A DNA stretch of 5,327 bases. Origin: CAYLSO01 sp964386525 (lineage in GTDB: Bacteria; Eisenbacteria; RBG-16-71-46; DASYSL01). Positions within the stretch are counted from its first letter, which is position 1; the number at the start of each line of letters is the position of its first letter. The notes beneath the pieces were generated by a model that did not search any database, was not told the origin of the DNA, and saw only the letters and a list, made by a program, of their open reading frames with translations. This document shows, piece by piece, positions 1 to 4,041 of this stretch. Location: assembly GCA_964386525.1 (NCBI GenBank), contig CAYLSO010000142.1:1-5327 (forward strand), written 5' to 3'. The position numbers and the translations under genes were made by a program.

Positions 1-342
1 GAGCGCGTGCTCTACGAGGGCGGGCTCGTGGTCTTCGCGCCGCTCTTCTACTCGAAGTCCGACGCCCTCCAGCAGTTCGACGAGCTGGGCCTGCTGGACG
101 AGGACGTCGCCGACTACTGGCAGGTCCCGGACGTCACCTTCATCAACAGCTTCACGACCAACGTCACCAAGGTCATCACGGTGAACCTGCTGATGCACTT
201 CGTGTACGACAAGTTCGACACCAAGTCCAACGTGGACGCGGCTCTGGCCACGGGGAATCCGGACGAGATCGCGCGCAACATCCGCAAGGCTGGCCAGTTC
301 AAGCAGGTGCTGTCACTGGGGCTGACCTACAACCTCTTCTAG
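1..342 (+). CDS. C-terminal fragment of a probable outer-membrane beta-barrel protein (5' end outside window)
   Basis: The reading frame is already open at base 1 (codons Glu-Arg-Val-Leu-Tyr), so the true start lies upstream; the GTG at 7 is an internal codon. About 113 residues are visible before the TAG at 340-342. The segment alternates hydrophobic and polar residues as in transmembrane beta-strands: VTFINSFTTNVTKVITVNLL, then MHFVYDKFDTKSN, and finally QVLSLGLTYNLF. The terminal Phe with aromatic or hydrophobic residues at alternating positions matches the beta-signal recognised by the BAM machinery. A strand-turn-strand with a Tyr-Asp-Lys turn is typical of DUF3078/DUF481-type barrels, but the family assignment is from memory of the pattern only. 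A helix-like, charged stretch (NPDEIARNIRKAGQ) sits just before the last strand and may be an external loop or turn. The outer-membrane location is inferred. No substrate can be assigned. Confidence 0.75.
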   Translation, partial: ERVLYEGGLVVFAPLFYSKSDALQQFDELGLLDEDVADYWQVPDVTFINSFTTNVTKVITVNLLMHFVYDKFDTKSNVDAALATGNPDEIARNIRKAGQFKQVLSLGLTYNLF

Positions 343-355
343 GCGGGATGCTGCC

Positions 356-387
356 GGCGCCGGGCGCGGGGCGCGCCGCCCGGCGCC
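356..387. terminator. GC-rich hairpin between convergent genes, possible bidirectional terminator
   Basis: A perfect 11-bp inverted repeat pairs GGCGCCGGGCG (356-366) with CGCCCGGCGCC (377-387) around a 10-nt loop. It lies 13 nt after the stop of the beta-barrel gene and 11 nt beyond the stop of the convergent lipoprotein gene, which is where a shared terminator would sit. No T-run follows on either strand, so it is not a classic intrinsic terminator. It could act with Rho or simply protect 3' ends. Confidence 0.4.
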
Positions 388-398
388 CGACATCGGGG

Positions 399-959
399 CT
401 AGCGGGCCAGAATCTTGTCCACCGCCCGCTTGGCCATCTGCGCCGCCGCGCTCTGCAGGGTGGAGCCGTCGTCGGTGGCATTGGCGGCGGCCACGATGTC
501 GCCGGTGCGGGTGGCGACCAGGCGGAAAGCACAGTCGATCTGGTACGGGGGGATGGCTCCCTCGGTGAGGCTGGAACCCGTCACCGCGCCGATCAGCAGG
601 GCGTCGGCACCCGTCTCCTCGCGCACCCGGGCCAGCAACGCCGGCTCGAGGAGGTCGCGCTCGACCCACACGCGGCCGTTGTCGCCCAGCTCGACCGCGG
701 CCAACTCGACCACCCGCGCGTAGGGCACCAGCCGGAAGCCGCGATCGAGCAGCGCCGCTTCCAGCGCGCGCGTGGCCACGGCGCCCGAGTGCTCCAGATC
801 GCCACCGTCCACCAGGTCACAGACCGCGATGGTCCCGATGGAAGCGATGGGCACGGCGGGCGACAGAGCCACGTCTGCCCCCGGGGCGTAGCAACCGGTC
901 AGACCGAGCGACATCAGAGGAAACACCCCCCGCTTCACTGCCCAATCAAGCGCACGCAT
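399..959 (-). CDS. Small lipoprotein, CsgG/LpoB/FlgO-like fold (putative)
   Basis: The protein has 186 residues. The start at 959 was preferred over an in-frame ATG at 1025 because an excellent ribosome site (AAGGAGGG, 967-974) lies 7 nt upstream and because this start gives a proper lipoprotein signal: basic N-region with Lys9-Arg10, hydrophobic core, and lipobox Leu-Thr-Gly-Cys with the lipidated Cys at 23. The mature part begins with a low-complexity linker and then has an alpha/beta pattern: strand IGTIAVCDLVD (41-51), helix GAVATRALEAALLDRG (59-74), strand RLVPYARVVEL, helix ALLARVREETG (107-117), strand ADALLIGAVTGS (118-129). A late strand AFRLVATRTGDIVAAANA and a terminal helix AAQMAKRAVDKIL follow. 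This order (conserved Leu-Ile-Gly-Ala after a Gly-Ala-Asp turn, then 'trait of the form' strand and amphipathic end helix) resembles CsgG-, LpoB- and FlgO-type envelope lipoproteins. The exact role is unknown. It is transcribed toward the beta-barrel gene, away from the small membrane-protein gene. Confidence 0.8.
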   Translation of the reverse strand: MRALDWAVKRGVFPLMSLGLTGCYAPGADVALSPAVPIASIGTIAVCDLVDGGDLEHSGAVATRALEAALLDRGFRLVPYARVVELAAVELGDNGRVWVERDLLEPALLARVREETGADALLIGAVTGSSLTEGAIPPYQIDCAFRLVATRTGDIVAAANATDDGSTLQSAAAQMAKRAVDKILAR

Positions 960-966
960 CGTCCGC

Positions 967-974
967 CCCTCCTT
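967..974 (-). promoter_or_regulatory. Shine-Dalgarno site fixing the lipoprotein start at 959
   Basis: On the minus strand this reads AAGGAGGG, a near-ideal anti-16S match, with a 7-nt spacer to the ATG at 959. The alternative upstream ATG at 1025 has no comparable site and would put 22 Arg-rich residues before the signal peptide. This site therefore decides the start. Confidence 0.75.
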
Positions 975-1167
975 CGACCCCGCCACCCGGCGCCTGCATA
1001 GACCGCGCCGGACGCGGGCGGCCATCCGCGCCGAGGCTCCGGCCGCGAAAGCGACGCCGGTGCGCCAGCGATGGAGCCGCCACGAGATTCGGCCGGCCGG
1101 CGCGGCGTGGCGGGTGGGCCCCGGCTGTGGCGGGCCTGCCGCTGGGAGGTGGGAAGCGAGGGCGAAT

Positions 1168-1197
1168 GACCGGGGCGATCCGATTTCGCCCCCGGTC
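1168..1197. repeat. Inverted repeat / stem-loop in divergent spacer
   Basis: The left arm GACCGGGGCGA (1168-1178) pairs with the right arm TCGCCCCCGGTC (1186-1197) over 11 base pairs with a single bulged C. The loop is TCCGATT (1179-1185). It lies about 120 nt before the ribosome site of the gene at 1320 and about 210 nt upstream of the lipoprotein start. It could be an operator for a dimeric regulator, a 5'-UTR structure, or the end of a small transcript. No T-run follows on either strand, so a simple intrinsic terminator is unlikely. Confidence 0.55.
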
Positions 1198-1306
1198 CCG
1201 AAACCCGGCTGGCCGCCCTGCGTATGCAGCCCAGAAAGCGAGCCGATCGGCCTGGCCGAGCGCGTCCATCCGGTGGCGCCGGCCGGCCGGCGGCGCTTTC
1301 CTCAGT

Positions 1307-1311
1307 GGAGG
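1307..1311 (+). promoter_or_regulatory. Shine-Dalgarno site for the 95-residue membrane protein
   Basis: GGAGG with an 8-nt spacer precedes the ATG at 1320. It marks this ATG as the start rather than the in-frame ATG at 1224, which would add 32 Arg/Pro/Gly-rich residues ahead of the first membrane segment. Confidence 0.75.
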
Positions 1312-1319
1312 TGGGCTGG

Positions 1320-1607
1320 ATGGAACTCCTGGTGCTCGCGGTCCTGTTCGGGGTCGGGCTCTTGGCCCTCGGCATCCTGTCTGCCGTGGTGGGGCTGCTC
1401 TGGTTCGTCTTCACGCTCCCGTTCCGGATCCTCGGCTGGGTCCTTCACGGCGTGCTCTTCCTGCTCGCCCTGCCCTTCATCGTGATCGCCGCCCTGGCCT
1501 GCGGGCTGGTCTTCCTGCTGCCCCTGGGTCCTCTGCTTCTGCTCGGGATCGGCGCCTGGGCCCTGGTGAAGTGGCTGCGCCGGCCCTCCGCGGTGGCGGG
1601 GCGTTAG
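1320..1607 (+). CDS. Small hydrophobic integral membrane protein, unknown function
   Basis: The protein has 95 residues and starts at the ATG directly after a good ribosome site. Nearly the whole length is hydrophobic. The likely membrane segments are residues 3-33 (possibly one long helix, LVLAVLFGVGLLALGILSAV plus the WFVF stretch), 38-67 (ILGWVLHGVLFLLALPFIVI and onward) and 69-83. The breaks fall at Pro34-Phe-Arg36, Pro52 and Pro68-Leu-Gly-Pro71. Charges are almost absent until the C-terminal Lys84-Trp-Leu-Arg87-Arg88, which by the positive-inside rule places that end in the cytoplasm. There are no catalytic motifs, and I do not recognise a family. It stands alone: the gene before it is divergent and the gene after it is convergent, with only 10 bases between stop codons. 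It may be an envelope or phage-shock-type accessory peptide, but nothing in the sequence proves a role. Confidence 0.75.
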   Translation: MELLVLAVLFGVGLLALGILSAVVGLLWFVFTLPFRILGWVLHGVLFLLALPFIVIAALACGLVFLLPLGPLLLLGIGAWALVKWLRRPSAVAGR

Positions 1608-1617
1608 CCGGACCTGC

Positions 1618-2085
1618 CTATTCCACCTCGACGACAATCGAGACCGTCTCGCTGCCGATCTCCAGCCGGCCGTTCCACGCGCCCGGCTCGGAGAATTCCA
1701 CGCGGCCGCGGAATCGCGCCCGCCCCGCCTGCCGCAGGATGGCCTCGGTCCGTACGGCGAAGCCGGCCGCCGCCTGAGGTTTCTCGAAGGTCAGCCGCGG
1801 CAGCGCTATCGGCTCGCCGGCCGCCGGCCCCACCACGTCCACGATGATGGTGTTCGCGCCCTCGTGCAGGCGACCTGACGACGCCCACAGGCGCGCGGCG
1901 CCGTGCGGGATAGCTTGCGTGGCCACGATATCCCAGGTCTCGCTATCGCAGCCGGCGGATAGAGCCAAGAGGGCGACGGCGCCGAGCACCGCCAGGCCTC
2001 GTGCCCGCCCGGGCGTCTGGTGCGCTGCCGGCCGCCCGTAGCGGCGCCGTGGCCGTTCCGGGCCCGAGGTTCGCTGTTCTTTCAT
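1618..2085 (-). CDS. Lipoprotein with possible YtkA/FixH-like immunoglobulin-type domain
   Basis: The protein has 155 residues. The ATG at 2085 was chosen because a purine-rich ribosome site (AAAGGGGGGCGG) lies just upstream; an in-frame ATG at 2124 lacks one. The N-terminus is unusually long and basic for a signal peptide (about 30 residues with ten Arg or Lys), then a hydrophobic core GLAVLGAVALLALSA ends in the lipobox Leu-Ser-Ala-Gly-Cys, with Cys46 the lipidated residue. Asp47 follows; in E. coli an Asp at +2 retains lipoproteins in the inner membrane, but this rule may not hold here. The mature part is all-beta by pattern: GRLHEGANTIIVDVVGPAAG (71-90), LTFEKP, AVRTEAILRQAG, ARFRGRVEFSEPGAWNGRLEIG (123-144) and a terminal TVSIVVEVE. 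The 'G-x-N' strand followed by 'Y/F-x-G-x-V-x-F-x-x-x-G-x-W' is the layout of YtkA-like/FixH-like domains. It lacks the Met-rich metal motif (MPxM) common in that family, so metal binding is doubtful. Confidence 0.75.
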   Translation of the reverse strand: MKEQRTSGPERPRRRYGRPAAHQTPGRARGLAVLGAVALLALSAGCDSETWDIVATQAIPHGAARLWASSGRLHEGANTIIVDVVGPAAGEPIALPRLTFEKPQAAAGFAVRTEAILRQAGRARFRGRVEFSEPGAWNGRLEIGSETVSIVVEVE

Positions 2086-2241
2086 CCGTCCGCCCCCCTT
2101 TCGCCCCCGCAGAAGATAGACCAAAATCCCGGTGGCCCGGTACGCGGACCGCGCTTACTCTGGAACGGGCCGAAGTGGGCCCGCTCGGGGACACCGGCAC
2201 CGCCGGGCCCGCCCTCGCGCCACGGAGGCTTGCGGATCAGG
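2086..2241. other. 156-bp divergent spacer between lipoprotein and CDF operon
   Basis: This region must hold the promoters for the minus-strand lipoprotein gene and for the plus-strand CDF-ABC operon. On the minus strand a -10-like TATCTT (2113-2118) sits 27 nt before the lipoprotein ATG, within the least GC-rich stretch of the region (AAGATAGACCAAAAT, 2113-2127), but I find no matching -35 box. I see no clear plus-strand promoter. The right half (2165-2220) is a run of GGGCCC-type palindromic GC tracts with only short inverted repeats. Confidence 0.4.
2224..2228 (+). promoter_or_regulatory. Probable Shine-Dalgarno site for the CDF gene
   Basis: GGAGG lies 13 nt upstream of the ATG at 2242, somewhat farther than ideal. 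An in-frame TTG at 2230 is too close to the site to be used. Protein homology also supports Met-Thr-Glu-Lys at 2242, because the first membrane helix begins shortly after. Confidence 0.5.
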
Positions 2242-3297
2242 ATGACCGAGAAGAACGTCTACCGGCTGAAGCTCCTCGGCGGCGTCGTCTCCCTGGTGCT
2301 CGGCGCCGCCATCATGGCGGTGAAGTTCTGGGGCTACGCCATGACCGGCTCCACGGCGGTCCTCTCCGACGCCATGGAGAGCATCGTCAACGTGGTGGCC
2401 GCCGGCTTCGCCCTCTGGGTCCTGACCTTCGCCGCGCGCCCCGCCGACCGCAACCACCCCTACGGGCATGGCAAGATGGAGTTCGTCTCCGCCGTCTTCG
2501 AGGGCGGGCTCATCACCTTCGCCGCCGCCCTGATCATCTACGAAGCGGCGCGCAGCCTCATCCGCGGCCCCGACGTGCACCAGATCGACATCGGACTGGC
2601 GGTGGTGGCCGGCGCCGGGGTGGCCAACGCCGCGCTCGGGATCTTCCTGATCCGCCTCGGCCGCAAGACGCAGTCCATCACCCTGGCGGCCGACGGCGAG
2701 CATGTGCTGAGCGACTTCTGGACGAGCGCCGGCGTGGTCGCCGGCCTGGCGCTGGTGCGCTGGACCGGCGTCGTGTGGCTCGACCCCGTGGTCGCCATCC
2801 TGGTGGCGCTCAATCTCGCCTGGACGGGCGTCCGCCTGATGCGGCGCGCCGGCGGCGGCCTGGTGGACGAGGAGGACCCCGAGCTGATCCGCCATCTGCT
2901 CGCGGCCTTCGAGCGCACGGCCCACCCCGGCATCATCCGCCTCCATCACCTGCGCGCCATCCGCGCCGGGCGCGCCGTGCACGTCGACGCCCACCTCGTG
3001 GTTCCCGAATTCTGGACGGTGGACCGGGCGGACCACCTCGTCGAGGAGTTCCAGGAGAAGATGGCAGCCGGGCTGCCCGTCGAGGGCGAGGTCATCTTCC
3101 ACACCGACCCGTGCCACCGCCTCTACTGCCCGGTCTGCGACGTGGACGGCTGCCCCGTGCGCCGGGCGCCGTTCACCGGACGCGATCCGATCACCGCCGA
3201 GGAGGCCGTCCAGCCCGACCCGCCCCGCACGTTCCTCGAGCCGATCGCCCCGGACCAGCCAGCCGGCGCCGGAGCCCGAGCCCGCAAGGGGAGCTGA
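2242..3297 (+). CDS. Cation diffusion facilitator (CDF) family metal exporter
   Basis: The protein has 351 residues. CDF proteins are dimeric metal/proton antiporters of the inner membrane that usually export Zn, Fe, Mn or Co from the cytoplasm. The hallmark Thr-Gly-Ser-x-Ala-x-Leu-Ser-Asp-Ala is at 35-44 (TM2), and the loop motif Asp69-x-x-His72-Pro-Tyr-Gly-His76-Gly-Lys matches the YiiP site B loop. TM5 holds His154-x-x-x-Asp158. About six membrane helices span residues 10-200. The C-terminal cytoplasmic domain (about 210-300) shows HVDAHLVVP (247-255) and VIFHTDPC (284-291), equivalent to metal-binding strands of YiiP. By alignment with E. coli YiiP (Asp45, Asp49, His153, Asp157), transport site A here is Glu46, Asn50, His154 and Asp158. 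After the HTDPC motif comes an added Cys cluster: Cys291, Cys296, Cys299, Cys304. The last ~40 residues are Pro/Ala-rich and probably disordered. The stop is 16 nt from the ATPase start, so it likely heads an operon. The metal cannot be deduced from sequence. Confidence 0.95.
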   Translation: MTEKNVYRLKLLGGVVSLVLGAAIMAVKFWGYAMTGSTAVLSDAMESIVNVVAAGFALWVLTFAARPADRNHPYGHGKMEFVSAVFEGGLITFAAALIIYEAARSLIRGPDVHQIDIGLAVVAGAGVANAALGIFLIRLGRKTQSITLAADGEHVLSDFWTSAGVVAGLALVRWTGVVWLDPVVAILVALNLAWTGVRLMRRAGGGLVDEEDPELIRHLLAAFERTAHPGIIRLHHLRAIRAGRAVHVDAHLVVPEFWTVDRADHLVEEFQEKMAAGLPVEGEVIFHTDPCHRLYCPVCDVDGCPVRRAPFTGRDPITAEEAVQPDPPRTFLEPIAPDQPAGAGARARKGS

Positions 3298-3313
3298 GTC
3301 CACGCCACCGTCC

Positions 3314-3997
3314 ATGGAGCCCCCCGCCCTGTCGTTCCGGCGCGTCGCCAAGGTCTTCGACCAGGCGCGTGGCCACTCGCTCACCGCCTTGCACGACGTC
3401 AGCTTCGATCTGCCGGCGGGCGGCAAGGTCGCCATCATGAGGCGCAGCGGCAGCGGCAAGTCCACGCTGCTCCACCTCGCCGCGGGCATCGAGACCCCGA
3501 CCGCCGGCGAAGTGCTGGTGCTGGGGCGCGACTTCGCCCGGCTGACCGAGGGTGAGCGCACGCGGGCGCGCCGCGATCACATCGGGCTGGTCTTCCAGTT
3601 CTTCTACCTGCTCCCCCACCTGAGCGTGCGCGAGAACGTCGTGCTGCCGGCGTGGATCGCGGGCGACCGCGCCGCCGAGTCGGAGGCACGGGCCCACGAG
3701 CTGCTCGAGCGGGTCGGGCTGGCGGCGCGGCGCGACGACCCGGTGGCCAAGCTCTCGGGCGGCGAGATGCAGCGCGTCGCGCTCTGTCGCGCCCTGCTCA
3801 AGCGCCCGCGCCTGCTGCTGGCCGACGAGCCGACCGGCAATCTCGACGACGAGAACGGCCGCCTCGTCATGGAGCTGCTGCTGCGGCTGGTGGACGACGA
3901 GGGCAGCTCGCTGCTCTACGTCACCCACAGCCCGGAGATGGCGGCACTGGCTGACCGGACGTGGCGCCTGCACAGCGGCATCCTCGAGCCGTCATGA
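3314..3997 (+). CDS. LolD/MacB-type ABC transporter ATP-binding protein with altered Walker A
   Basis: The protein has 227 residues, full length for the LolD/FtsE/MacB ATPase group, which powers FtsX-type permeases that act on envelope lipids, lipoproteins or hydrophobic compounds by pulling rather than by channel transport. The motifs in order are: Walker A region 43-50 (Arg-Arg-Ser-Gly-Ser-Gly-Lys-Ser), Q-loop Gln95 in VFQFFYLLP, signature LSGGEMQR (147-154), Walker B LLLADEP with Asp171-Glu172, D-loop GNLD (175-178) and switch His205 in VTHS. The FYLLP stretch and EPTGNLD are characteristic of this group. All catalytic residues are present except that the first Gly of GxxGxGK[ST] is Arg43 and the following residue, normally Pro/Ala/Ser, is Arg44. 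The start ATG at 3314 lacks a strong ribosome site nearby (GGGGAG is about 20 nt upstream), so translation may be coupled to the CDF gene. Its TGA overlaps an ATG (ATGA, 3994-3997). Confidence 0.93.
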   Translation: MEPPALSFRRVAKVFDQARGHSLTALHDVSFDLPAGGKVAIMRRSGSGKSTLLHLAAGIETPTAGEVLVLGRDFARLTEGERTRARRDHIGLVFQFFYLLPHLSVRENVVLPAWIAGDRAAESEARAHELLERVGLAARRDDPVAKLSGGEMQRVALCRALLKRPRLLLADEPTGNLDDENGRLVMELLLRLVDDEGSSLLYVTHSPEMAALADRTWRLHSGILEPS

Positions 3998-4041
3998 GCG
4001 GGCGCCCCGGGCAGCGGGCGCCGGGGGCCGGCCCGCCGTGA
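3994..4041 (+). other. 15-codon mini-ORF bridging ATPase and permease (possible coupling leader)
   Basis: An ATG at 3994 overlaps the ATPase stop as ATGA. It opens a frame encoding MSGRPGQRAPGAGPP that ends in TGA at 4039-4041. That stop overlaps the permease start codon as GTGA (4038-4041). The peptide is Gly/Pro/Arg-rich with no recognisable function and no strong ribosome site. It may be a chance frame or a relay in which a ribosome terminating at the ATPase re-initiates, then re-initiates again on the permease. Confidence 0.35.

Larger units (their letters stand above)
960..1319. other. 360-bp divergent intergenic spacer
   Basis: This spacer lies between the start of the minus-strand lipoprotein gene and the plus-strand membrane-protein gene, so it should hold both promoters. 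I find no convincing -35/-10 pair. Several frames are open across it on both strands, but they have no ribosome site, are rich in Arg/Pro/Ala, and look like the random open frames expected at this GC content. The stretch contains the ribosome sites of both flanking genes, one strong inverted repeat (1168-1197, listed separately) and a short direct repeat GGCCGGCCGGCG at 1091-1102 and 1281-1292, which may be chance. Confidence 0.6.

Noticed and set aside
1091..1292. 12-bp direct repeat GGCCGGCCGGCG at 1091-1102 and 1281-1292
   Set aside because: It is a simple GGCC-type sequence that is expected to recur by chance at this GC content, with no further copies in a regular array.
1060..1777. Overlapping plus-strand frames in and beyond the divergent spacer
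   Set aside because: They have Arg/Pro/Ser-biased content, no ribosome site, and run across the well-supported membrane-protein gene and the convergent lipoprotein gene in the wrong register.
2001..3440. Long plus-strand frame overlapping the CDF gene in another register
   Set aside because: Its translation is Arg/Pro/His-rich with no domain, while the register starting at 2242 gives an unmistakable CDF protein.
2155..3561. Long open frame on the minus strand opposite the CDF gene and the start of the ATPase gene
   Set aside because: It lies antisense to two well-supported genes, has His/Gly/Asp-rich low-information content and no ribosome site. It is the usual reverse-frame shadow of GC-rich coding DNA.
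3314..3997. ATPase as a pseudogene because of the altered Walker A
   Set aside because: The frame is intact over the full family length, and the P-loop Lys/Ser, Q-loop, signature, Walker B and switch His are all present. Two substitutions do not show loss of function.
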